Shown one piece after another: positions 14,849 through 21,703 of a DNA stretch of 42,820 nucleotides (position 1 is its first letter; every line of letters starts with the position of its first letter). The notes below the pieces were generated by a model. The model searched no databases and was not told where the DNA came from. It saw only the letters and a list, made by a program, of their open reading frames with translations. The position numbers and the translations under genes were made by a program. The DNA is taken from assembly GCA_025965315.1 (NCBI GenBank), contig JAOPXD010000052.1, positions 1 to 42,820 on the forward strand, given 5' to 3'. The DNA is from Marmoricola sp. GTDB taxonomy: Bacteria > Actinomycetota > Actinomycetes > Propionibacteriales > Nocardioidaceae.

Positions 14849-16174
14849 ATGGACCTCCGGGGGCGCGCACCGTGGATCGGGCTCGCGGCGACCTTGCTGC
14901 TGGTCGCGGTCTCGATGGCCCTTCCCGCGATCACGGGCTGGAACGTGCACGTGAAGTCGTTCCCGCCGCTGCACGCCGCCTGGGACCCGCGACTGGGGCC
15001 AGGAACGGCACCCGCACTGGTGATCGCCGCGTTCGCCGCCTGGCAAGCGGTGGCACTGGCGATGTCGCTGCCCTGGCGACGGTTGCTCGTCGGAGCCTGG
15101 CTGACGGGCGTGGCCTGGATGCTCTCGCTCGCGTACGTCGACGGCAAGGCCGGCGTCGGCACCATCCTCGGGACGTCGTACGAGTACCTGCGCACCGCGC
15201 GCGCGACCACGAACCTTCATCGCACGCTCGAGATCTACATCAGCAAGATCCCGTACGACGCCTCCGGCCACAACTGGCCGGTGCACATCGCCGGGCACCC
15301 TCCGGGAGCGCTGACGTTCTTCGTCGTTCTCGACCGCCTGGGTCTGGGCAGCGACTTCGCGGCGGGGATGGTCGTCACGCTGATCGCCGCGACCACCGCG
15401 CTCGCGGTCCTGGCGACCGTGCGCACCCTCGGCTCCGAGGACCTGGCCCGCAAGGCGGCGCCGTTCCTGGTGCTCGGTCCGGCGGCGATCTGGCAGTGCG
15501 TCTCGGCCGACGCCATGTTCGCGGCGGTGGCGGCCTGGGGCCTCGCAGCTCTGGCGACCGCCGCCACCCGACGCACTCCCGGGACGATGCTTGCCTGGTC
15601 CGCGGGCGCAGGCCTGCTGCTCGGGTACTGCGTGATGCTGTCCTACGGGCTCCCCCTGCTGGTGGTGCTCGCGGCGACCGTCCTGCTGATCGCCCGGTCG
15701 TGGCGCCCCCTGATCCCGGCCGCCCTCACCGCCGCCGCGGTCGTGCTGGCCTTTGCCGCCTTCGGGTTCAGCTGGTGGCACGCGTACCCGGTGCTGCACG
15801 ACCGGTACTGGGCCGGGGTGGCGCGCAACCGGCCGGCGTCGTACTGGATCTGGGGCGACCTGGCGGCGCTCGCCTGCAGCGCCGGACCGATGGTCGGCGC
15901 CGGGCTCGCTCAGGCCGGGAGTCGGTACCGGACCGTGCTCGAAGAACCCGCAGCGCGGATCGTGGTCCTGCTCAGCGGCGCTGCCCTGACCAGCGTGCTG
16001 CTGGCCGACGCCTCCCAGATGAGCAAGGCCGAGGTGGAGCGGATCTGGCTCCCGTTCGTGCCCTGGCTGCTGCTCGGGTGCGCGCTGCTCCCCGAACGCT
16101 GGCGGCGAGGAGGCCTGGTCCTGCAGCTGATCGCGGCGCTGGCGCTCCAGCACCTGCTCGCTACCGGCTGGTGA
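14849..16174 (+). CDS. Polytopic GT-C-like glycosyltransferase membrane protein
   Basis: 441 residues with about ten membrane helices. After the first helix a soluble loop contains TGWNVHVKSFPPLHAAWDPR. A later external loop contains LHRTLEIYISKIPYDASGHNWPVHI followed by AGHPPGALTFF. This layout is typical of polyprenyl-phosphate-sugar-dependent GT-C enzymes acting on the outer face of the membrane. Its size and company match, from memory, Rv0541c of M. tuberculosis, which was connected to methylthioxylose transfer. It is divergent from the GT2 operon and overlaps the epimerase gene tail to tail by 14 bases. The donor and acceptor here are inferred only. Confidence 0.8.
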   Translation: MDLRGRAPWIGLAATLLLVAVSMALPAITGWNVHVKSFPPLHAAWDPRLGPGTAPALVIAAFAAWQAVALAMSLPWRRLLVGAWLTGVAWMLSLAYVDGKAGVGTILGTSYEYLRTARATTNLHRTLEIYISKIPYDASGHNWPVHIAGHPPGALTFFVVLDRLGLGSDFAAGMVVTLIAATTALAVLATVRTLGSEDLARKAAPFLVLGPAAIWQCVSADAMFAAVAAWGLAALATAATRRTPGTMLAWSAGAGLLLGYCVMLSYGLPLLVVLAATVLLIARSWRPLIPAALTAAAVVLAFAAFGFSWWHAYPVLHDRYWAGVARNRPASYWIWGDLAALACSAGPMVGAGLAQAGSRYRTVLEEPAARIVVLLSGAALTSVLLADASQMSKAEVERIWLPFVPWLLLGCALLPERWRRGGLVLQLIAALALQHLLATGW

Positions 16175-17228
16175 CCGGAGCCCGCAGCGGCGCGGTCGCG
16201 AAGGCCGGCAGCCCGACCTCGGGCAGGATCTCCGCGGTGAACCCGAGCTCGCGAGCGGCGAGCTCCGGCGACGCCACCACGTGCCGGACGTCCCCGGCCC
16301 GGTACGCCCCGGTGATCGCAGGCTCCTGCGGCAGCGCGGCGCCGCGCGCCACCAGGGTGGCGACGTCGCGGATCGGGATCGGGTGCCCCGAGCAGACGTT
16401 GTACGCCGCGCTGGAGCCGGTCGCGTCCACCGCACGCCCGAGGACCGCCTCGATCGCGAGCACGTTGGCCCGGGCGACATCGGCGACGTGCACGAAGTCG
16501 CGCATCTGGCCGCCGTCCTCGTAGACCTGCGGCTGCTCGCCGCGCTCGAGCGAGGACCGGAACATCGCCGCCACCCCCGAGTACGGCGTGTCCCGGGGCA
16601 TCCCCGGCCCGTAGACGTTGTGGTACCTCAGCGCGATCGTCGCCGCACCCGCCTGCCGCGCCCAGGTCGAGACGTAGTGCTCCTGGGCCAGCTTGCTCGC
16701 GGCGTAGCTGCTGCGCGGGTCGAGCCGCGCGTCCTCGTCGACGAGCTCCCAGCCGAGCGGGGCCGCGCAGACCGGACAGGGATTCTCGAACCTGCCGGCG
16801 TCGAGCTCCTCGACCCGACGTACGCCGGGCAGCTGGACGCCGTGCTCGGCGCAGGAGTACCGGCCCTCGCCGTAGACCACCATCGAGGACGCCAGCACCA
16901 GCCGGCGCACCCCCTGGCCGTGCATCGCTGCCAGCAGGGCCGCGGTCGCGAAGTCGTTGTGCGAGGCGTAGTCGGGCAGGTCGGCCACCCGGACCCCGGC
17001 GCCGACGAGCGCCGACTGGTGGCAGACCACGTCGACGCCGTGCAGCAGGTCGGCCCAGCGATCCGCCTCGCGCACGTCGAGCAGGTGGGTCCCTGCAGGC
17101 GCCTCGGCGGCACCGTGCGCCTGGGCAAGCATCACGTCCACGCCGACCACGTCGGCTCCGGCGTCGACGAGCTGGCCTGCGATCGTCGAGCCGATGAAGC
17201 CGGCCGAACCGGTGAGCAGCACCTTCAC
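16161..17228 (-). CDS. NAD-dependent epimerase (extended SDR) with zinc-knuckle-like insertion
   Basis: 355 residues. TGSAGFIGS (residues 6-14) is the NAD site, LASSMVVYG precedes the active site, and Tyr175-Lys179 (YAASK) form the catalytic pair. RYHNVYGPGMPRDTPYSGV and MRDFVHV follow. Between Gly120 and Tyr175 lies an unusual insertion with Cys126, His129, Cys151 and Cys154, which could bind zinc. GTG 17228 overlaps the phosphorylase stop (GTGA). A sugar epimerase coupled to methylthioadenosine phosphorylase suggests conversion of a methylthioribose derivative to another pentose. I recall the same pairing in M. tuberculosis Rv0535-Rv0536. Confidence 0.88.
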   Translation of the reverse strand: MKVLLTGSAGFIGSTIAGQLVDAGADVVGVDVMLAQAHGAAEAPAGTHLLDVREADRWADLLHGVDVVCHQSALVGAGVRVADLPDYASHNDFATAALLAAMHGQGVRRLVLASSMVVYGEGRYSCAEHGVQLPGVRRVEELDAGRFENPCPVCAAPLGWELVDEDARLDPRSSYAASKLAQEHYVSTWARQAGAATIALRYHNVYGPGMPRDTPYSGVAAMFRSSLERGEQPQVYEDGGQMRDFVHVADVARANVLAIEAVLGRAVDATGSSAAYNVCSGHPIPIRDVATLVARGAALPQEPAITGAYRAGDVRHVVASPELAARELGFTAEILPEVGLPAFATAPLRAPVTSR

Positions 17229-18022
17229 GGGCGCGGGCCCGGGATCTCGTAGGTCAGCTCCAGGCCCTCGGCCCAGGAGCTGCACGAGCAGCCGGCCGGG
17301 TCGGGAAGGCCGCCGATGGCGTCGCGGAGGATGACCTTGAGCCGGTCGATGTTACGCGCGAACATCGCGAACACCTCCTCCTGCCCGACGCCCTCCCCGG
17401 TCTCGACCCCGGCATCCATGTCGGTCACGAGCGCGACCGCGGCGTAGCAGAGCCGCATCTCCCGGGCCAGGACCGCTTCCGGGTGCCCGGTCATGTTGAT
17501 CAGCGACCAGCCCTGACCGGCGTACATCTGGGACTCGGCGCGGGTGGAGAAGCGCGGGCCCTCGATGACGACCATGGTGCCGCCGGTCTTCACCTCGAGC
17601 GAGGTCCCGAGCGCACCGATCAGGCGCGAGCAGTACGGGTCGGCGAACGGAGCGTGCACGGCACCGGTCTCGACGAAGGTCTGGATCCGGCTGCTGGTCC
17701 GGTCGACGAGCTGGTCCGGGACGACGATGTCCCCGGGGCCGACCACCGGCAGCAGACCACCGACCGCGCACGGCGCCAGCACCTGGCGCACACCGAGCGA
17801 GGCGAGCAGCCACAGGTTCGCGCGGTAGTTGATCAGGCTCGGCGGGTACGCGTGCCCGGCTCCGTGGCGGGGAAGGAAGGCGACCCGGCGACCTGCCACC
17901 TCACCGGTGCTCACCGGCCCGGAGGCCTCGCCGTACGGGGTCGCGGTGGGCACGCTCTGCGGGTCGTCGAGGAATTCGTAGAACCCGCTGCCGCCGATCA
18001 CGGCGATGTCTGCACTGGTCAC
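17225..18022 (-). CDS. mtnP: S-methyl-5'-thioadenosine phosphorylase family
   Basis: 265 residues, PNP/MTAP family. IAVIGGSGFYEFL is at the N-terminus, followed by LPRHGAGHAYPPSLINYRAN (phosphate and ribose site), EGPRFSTRAESQMY and NMTGHPEAVLAREMRLCYA. The His-Pro-Glu pattern favours the MTAP-type subfamily. It cleaves methylthioadenosine with phosphate to adenine and 5-methylthioribose-1-phosphate. GTG 18022 follows the LLM gene by 12 bases with AAGGTGG upstream. Its product would be the natural precursor of a 5-methylthio-pentose for the linked glycan genes; simple purine and methionine salvage is the alternative. Confidence 0.9.
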   Translation of the reverse strand: MTSADIAVIGGSGFYEFLDDPQSVPTATPYGEASGPVSTGEVAGRRVAFLPRHGAGHAYPPSLINYRANLWLLASLGVRQVLAPCAVGGLLPVVGPGDIVVPDQLVDRTSSRIQTFVETGAVHAPFADPYCSRLIGALGTSLEVKTGGTMVVIEGPRFSTRAESQMYAGQGWSLINMTGHPEAVLAREMRLCYAAVALVTDMDAGVETGEGVGQEEVFAMFARNIDRLKVILRDAIGGLPDPAGCSCSSWAEGLELTYEIPGPRP

Positions 18023-18034
18023 GGCACCACCTTC

Positions 18035-18901
18035 TCAGGCGTTGAGCGGATCCATCACGTCGGCCGCGAACCGCTGGATCCCGTCGAGCTTCTGCTCCAG
18101 GGTGCACTCGAGCCCATGGTAGTACGCCCACGGCATCGTCCAGACGTCGGTGACACCGACCTCCTCGGCCGCCGCGAACTGCTCGGGCAGGAAGCAGTCG
18201 TTGAGTGCCGTGATGAACCGGAAGTCGCCGTCCCGGCCCAGCTCGTCCCGGATCTCGGCGAGCCGCTTCGCGTGCCTACCGGCCTCCTCGGTGGACCAGA
18301 GGTCCCCGATCCAGCCGTCGTGGCGGGCGGCACGGCGCATGCCCACCTCGGACAGGCCGCCGACGTAGATCGGGATCCTGGCCGTCGGAGTCGGCTCCAT
18401 CACCAGGCGTGGGGTCGGGTAGAACTCGCCCTCGTGGGAGTTCCAGCCCGGCGACCACAGCTCGGCGAAGAGCTCGAGCGCCTCGTCCGTCCGCTTGCCG
18501 CGGGTGCTGAAATCCTGACCGATCAGCTCGAACTCCTCGCGGCACCAGCCCACGCCGACCCCGAGCGCGACCCGGTTCCCGGACAGCACGGCGGCAGTAC
18601 CCACGGACTTGGCGACCTGGTAGGGGCTGCGCAGGGCGGCAACGTAGACCGAGGTGTAGAAGTGGATGTTCTCGGTGACCGCGGCCATCGCACCGGCGAG
18701 CACCCACGGGTCGGGCCAGTCCGCCGAGTGCTCCCAGCGCCGCTTCCCGTCAGCGGTGTACGGGTACGGCGTCGCCAGCGTCTCGAGGTCGACCAGATGA
18801 TCCGGGATCGAGATCGCGTCGTAGCCGCAAGCGTCGGCGGTCCGGGCGATCGCCAGGAGCTCGCCGGCAGGCTGGAAGGCGACGGTGATCGAGAAGCGCA
18901 T
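18035..18901 (-). CDS. LLM-class (probably F420-dependent) oxidoreductase
   Basis: 288 residues, a luciferase-like TIM barrel: MRFSITVAF start, GYDAISIPDHLVDLETLATP, VALGVGVGWCREEF and RIPIYVGGLSEVGMRRAARH. These are typical of the mycobacterial Rv2161c/Rv3520c-like F420 group, so cofactor F420 is likely but not proven. ATG 18901 starts the fold; a TAGTGT box 7 nt upstream overlaps a KstR-type palindrome. It heads an operon with the MTA phosphorylase and the epimerase. Either it takes part in that pathway or it belongs to a steroid-type regulon that drives it. Confidence 0.85.
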   Translation of the reverse strand: MRFSITVAFQPAGELLAIARTADACGYDAISIPDHLVDLETLATPYPYTADGKRRWEHSADWPDPWVLAGAMAAVTENIHFYTSVYVAALRSPYQVAKSVGTAAVLSGNRVALGVGVGWCREEFELIGQDFSTRGKRTDEALELFAELWSPGWNSHEGEFYPTPRLVMEPTPTARIPIYVGGLSEVGMRRAARHDGWIGDLWSTEEAGRHAKRLAEIRDELGRDGDFRFITALNDCFLPEQFAAAEEVGVTDVWTMPWAYYHGLECTLEQKLDGIQRFAADVMDPLNA

Positions 18902-18908
18902 GTCCCCG

Positions 18909-18914
18909 ACACTA
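18909..18914 (-). promoter_or_regulatory. -10 box (TAGTGT) of the LLM/mtnP/epimerase operon
   Basis: On the minus strand TAGTGT is followed by 7 nt and ATG 18901. Three of its bases lie inside the adjacent palindrome. Confidence 0.45.
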
Positions 18915-18927
18915 GAACACGTTCTAG
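18912..18927. promoter_or_regulatory. KstR-type operator palindrome
   Basis: CTAGAAC-AC-GTTCTAG is a perfect 7-bp inverted repeat with a 2-bp centre. Its core TAGAACACGTTCTA (18913-18926) fits the mycobacterial KstR consensus TnnAACnnGTTnnA exactly. It overlaps the -10 box of the LLM oxidoreductase operon, the position expected for a repressor. It also covers the stop codon of the small upstream ORF. Confidence 0.75.
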
Positions 18928-19082
18928 GTTCGGGGGAACCGTTCGACGACCTGCGCGCCGAGGACATCGACGAGCATGCCGACCAGGTCGAGGTCCTCGG
19001 CGAAAGGAACGAGGTCGTACAACGCCGCCAGGGTCAGCTCGGAGCCGGGTCGACGATCAGGGTGCGATTCCGGAAGTGCCAT
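18924..19082 (-). CDS. Possible 52-residue leaderless small protein
   Basis: A 52-codon frame starts MALPESHPDRRPG and contains an amphipathic stretch (ELTLAALYDLVPFAEDLDL). I do not recognise a family; it could be the truncated start of a longer enzyme. Supporting it, a TAGGTT box lies exactly 6 nt before the ATG, as at other leaderless genes of the window, and codon third positions are GC-rich. Against it, the frame is short and its stop lies inside the KstR-type palindrome. Transcription would run toward the LLM operon. Confidence 0.4.
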   Translation of the reverse strand: MALPESHPDRRPGSELTLAALYDLVPFAEDLDLVGMLVDVLGAQVVERFPRT

Positions 19083-19088
19083 ACCTCG

Positions 19089-19094
19089 AACCTA
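19089..19094 (-). promoter_or_regulatory. -10 box (TAGGTT) of the small ORF
   Basis: On the minus strand TAGGTT is followed by 6 nt and ATG 19082. Confidence 0.4.
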
Positions 19095-19255
19095 GGGGCG
19101 ACCACCGACAAAATGATCAGGTGAGGTGCGGACCGAGGCGTGCCTCGAGATCCGGCGATGACTCAGTCCTGGACCGAGCCAGAACTTTCTTCCGGATCGT
19201 CTCGGGATGTGGATCGTTTCGCCCTGGTATGAGCATTGATGTCGGTGGGTGTCCG
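19095..19255. other. Non-coding stretch before the HNH gene
   Basis: This stretch is less GC-rich than its surroundings and shows no convincing gene. An 11-bp direct repeat with one mismatch (GGATCGTCTCG at 19194-19204 and GGATCGTTTCG at 19211-19221, period 17) may be a regulator site. I saw no terminator or RNA gene. Confidence 0.4.
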
Positions 19256-19261
19256 TAGCGT
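19256..19261 (+). promoter_or_regulatory. -10 box (TAGCGT) of the DUF222/HNH gene
   Basis: TAGCGT is followed by 7 nt and ATG 19269. It argues for that start rather than for ATG 19239, which lies upstream of the box. Confidence 0.45.
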
Positions 19262-19268
19262 ACTTCCG

Positions 19269-20564
19269 ATGAGTTCAGGACTGGATGAAGGGTACGGCGC
19301 ACCAGCAGCGCACCCCTTGGTGCGTCTGGTCGGCGCCTGCGAGGAGGCCCTGAAGGACGCCTCGGGGGCGAACGCCTGGACGATGACGCCCCGCGAGCTC
19401 GGTGATGCGTTGCCGCGGATGACGCGACTGATTGCGGCGATGACCGAGGTTCAGCTGCGTGAGCTGGTCGAAGCCGACCGGCACAGCATCGGTAACGAGA
19501 CCGGGTTCACCAACACCGCGTTGTGGTGGGCGCACGAGACCGGGCAGACCAAGCCAGCCGCGATCGGAGCACTCAAGCTCGGACAGTGGCTTGAACAGCA
19601 CGAGACGACCCGCGCGGCGATGGGGGCCGGAGGCGTGCTGGCTGATCAGGCCAAGGTGATCATCCATGCCATCGACGCGCTGCCGGTCGACCTGATCCCG
19701 GCAGAGACCATCGCCGAGGCTGAGGCCCACCTGGTCGAGCTGGCCGCTGATCACGACGCGAAGGCGTTGCGGATCCTGGGCCGGAAGATCCTCGAGGTGG
19801 TCGCGCCGGAGATCGCCGAGGACCATCAACGCCAGGTCCTGGAGCACGAAGAACAACACGCCGCAGCTTCGGCCAGCTTCACGATGGCCCCTGATGGGCA
19901 CGGGTCGATGCTGGGCCGGTTCAAGATCCCGGTCCTGGCCGGGGAGATCCTCGCCAAGCACCTCAACGCGATCGCCGCCCCTCGGCACCACGACCAGCAG
20001 GTTCCGACAGGCTCAACCACGGCTGGGGCAGGGATCGGCGATCAGAGCCAGGTTGCCAGACCGTTGCGGCTCGGACAGGCATTCGTGGAGTACCTCGAGA
20101 CACGAGCTGCCTCCGGGATGCCCAAAGCCGGTGGGATGCCGGCCACGATCGTGGTGACGATGACGATGGCTGACCTCCTAGGCGGCAATGGCGCAGCAAC
20201 TCTCGACTCGGGCGAACGGATCAGCGCATCCGAGGCCCGGCGACTGGCCTGCGAAGCCGGAATCATCCCCGCCGTCCTCGGATCCCCCTCCCAGGTCCTC
20301 GACCTCGGCCGCAAGACCCGCTTCCACACCGAACCCCAACGCATCGCCCTCGCACTAAGCCACGGCAGCTGCGCCGAGGCCAACTGCGACTTCCCACCCA
20401 GCATGTGCCACGCCCACCACTCCCGAGCCTGGTCCAAGGGCGGCGACACCAGCGTCGAGAACGGCACCCTGCTCTGCACCAGGCACCACACCCTGGCCCA
20501 CGACGCCCGGTACCAGATGAAAACGATGGGCAACGGCAGGGTGCTCTTCAGTAAGCGGACGTGA
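19269..20564 (+). CDS. DUF222 domain HNH endonuclease (13E12-repeat family)
   Basis: 431 residues. The N-terminal DUF222 domain spans about residues 15-300. A C-terminal HNH domain has paired cysteines and histidines (SHGSCAEANCDFPPSMCHAHH ... GGDTSVENGTLLCTRHHTLAH). This family is multi-copy in many actinobacteria and is often called the 13E12 repeat family; its biological role is unsettled. The metal-dependent nuclease site appears intact. ATG 19269 is selected by the leaderless promoter. The copy contains a short interspersed-repeat-like sequence at 20000-20019 within the coding frame. It is flanked by unrelated operons and could be a recent arrival, though no ends of a mobile element are visible. 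Confidence 0.9.
   Translation: MSSGLDEGYGAPAAHPLVRLVGACEEALKDASGANAWTMTPRELGDALPRMTRLIAAMTEVQLRELVEADRHSIGNETGFTNTALWWAHETGQTKPAAIGALKLGQWLEQHETTRAAMGAGGVLADQAKVIIHAIDALPVDLIPAETIAEAEAHLVELAADHDAKALRILGRKILEVVAPEIAEDHQRQVLEHEEQHAAASASFTMAPDGHGSMLGRFKIPVLAGEILAKHLNAIAAPRHHDQQVPTGSTTAGAGIGDQSQVARPLRLGQAFVEYLETRAASGMPKAGGMPATIVVTMTMADLLGGNGAATLDSGERISASEARRLACEAGIIPAVLGSPSQVLDLGRKTRFHTEPQRIALALSHGSCAEANCDFPPSMCHAHHSRAWSKGGDTSVENGTLLCTRHHTLAHDARYQMKTMGNGRVLFSKRT
20000..20019 (+). repeat. Short palindromic element inside the HNH gene
   Basis: GGTTCCGACAGGCTCAACCA has complementary ends (GGTT/AACC) and resembles a small interspersed element (GGTTTCGACAGGCTCAACC type) that I recall from actinobacterial genomes. 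It reads in frame as Val-Pro-Thr-Gly-Ser-Thr-Thr within a flexible-looking region. Confidence 0.35.
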
Positions 20565-20571
20565 GAAGCTG

Positions 20572-21666
20572 TCAGCCGCCCAGCGCCGGGTAGTCGGTGT
20601 ACCCCTCGGCGTCCCCGCCGTAGAAGGTGGCACCGACAGGCTCGTTCAGCGCAGCTCCGGTCCGGAACCGCTCGGGCAGGTCGGGATTGGCGAGGAACGC
20701 GCGCCCGAAGGCGGCCGCATCGATCAACCCGGCATCCAGGAGTCGTTCGGCCTTCTCGACGGTGTAGTTGCCGGCACCGACGATCACGCCGCCGTACGCC
20801 GTACGCAGCTCGTCGCGGTACTCGTCCGTGATCGCGGGGCCGCCCGCCCAGTCGGGCTCGGAGAGGTGCACGAACGCGAGGTCACGCTTGTCGAACTCGG
20901 CTGCCAGGTACAGCCCCATCGGCAGACCGGTGTTGTCGTCGAGCCCGTTGAAGTTGCCCTGCGGCGAGATCCGGATGCCGACACGACCGGGCTCCCAGGC
21001 GCCGATCACGGCGTCGACGACCTCCAGCGCGAGCCGCGCCCGGTTCTCCAGCGAACCGCCGTACTCGTCGGTGCGGTGGTTGGACTGCTCGCTCAGGAAC
21101 TGGTGGACCAGGTACCCGTGAGCACCGTGGATCTCGACCAGGTCGAAGCCCGCCTCGCGGGCGTTGGCGGTCGCGAGACGGTAGTCCTCGACCGTCGCTG
21201 CGATCTCCTCGACGTTGAGAGCGCGTGGCGTCGGGCAGTCGACCCGGATCGGCCGACCGGCCTCGTCCTTGAGGGTGGTCCGGTTCCGGTAGGGCAGGGC
21301 CGAGCCGGAGACCGGCAGCTCACCGTCGTGCAGGGACTCGTGGGACACCCGGCCGACGTGCCAGAGCTGGGCGGAGATGTGCCCGCCCTCGGCGTGCACC
21401 GCGTCCGTGATCCGGCGCCAGGCCGCGACCTGCTCGGAGCTGTAGATCCCCGGGGTGTCCATGTAGCCCTTGCCGATCGGCGAGATCTGGGTGCCCTCGG
21501 TGACGATCAGGCCCGCTCCGGCTCGCTGCCGGTAGTACTCCAGCATCAGGTCGTTGGGGACGTCACCGGGCGGCGTCGCCCGCATCCGGGTCAGCGGGGC
21601 CATCAGGATCCGGTTCGTCAGCTTGACGTCGCCGATGGCGAGGGGCTCGAAGAGTCGTGAGGTCAC
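20572..21666 (-). CDS. Old Yellow Enzyme-family alkene reductase
   Basis: 364 residues. FEPLAIGDVKLTNRILMAPLTRMRA is the FMN-barrel start. The substrate-anion-binding pair is His180/His183 with catalytic Tyr185 (EIHGAHGYLVHQFLS), followed by RTDEYGGSLENRARL and AFGRAFLANPDLPERF. This is the classical NemA/PETN-reductase type, which reduces activated C=C bonds of enones, maleimides or nitro compounds with NAD(P)H. It starts 37 bases downstream of the XdhC-type gene on the same strand, so it is probably the last gene of the molybdenum hydroxylase operon. It may further reduce or detoxify an unsaturated carbonyl or N-heterocycle product of that enzyme. Confidence 0.93.
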   Translation of the reverse strand: MTSRLFEPLAIGDVKLTNRILMAPLTRMRATPPGDVPNDLMLEYYRQRAGAGLIVTEGTQISPIGKGYMDTPGIYSSEQVAAWRRITDAVHAEGGHISAQLWHVGRVSHESLHDGELPVSGSALPYRNRTTLKDEAGRPIRVDCPTPRALNVEEIAATVEDYRLATANAREAGFDLVEIHGAHGYLVHQFLSEQSNHRTDEYGGSLENRARLALEVVDAVIGAWEPGRVGIRISPQGNFNGLDDNTGLPMGLYLAAEFDKRDLAFVHLSEPDWAGGPAITDEYRDELRTAYGGVIVGAGNYTVEKAERLLDAGLIDAAAFGRAFLANPDLPERFRTGAALNEPVGATFYGGDAEGYTDYPALGG

Positions 21667-21703
21667 GCCGGTCCCAACGCCGCGAGGGCCCCGGTCTATT
21701 TCC

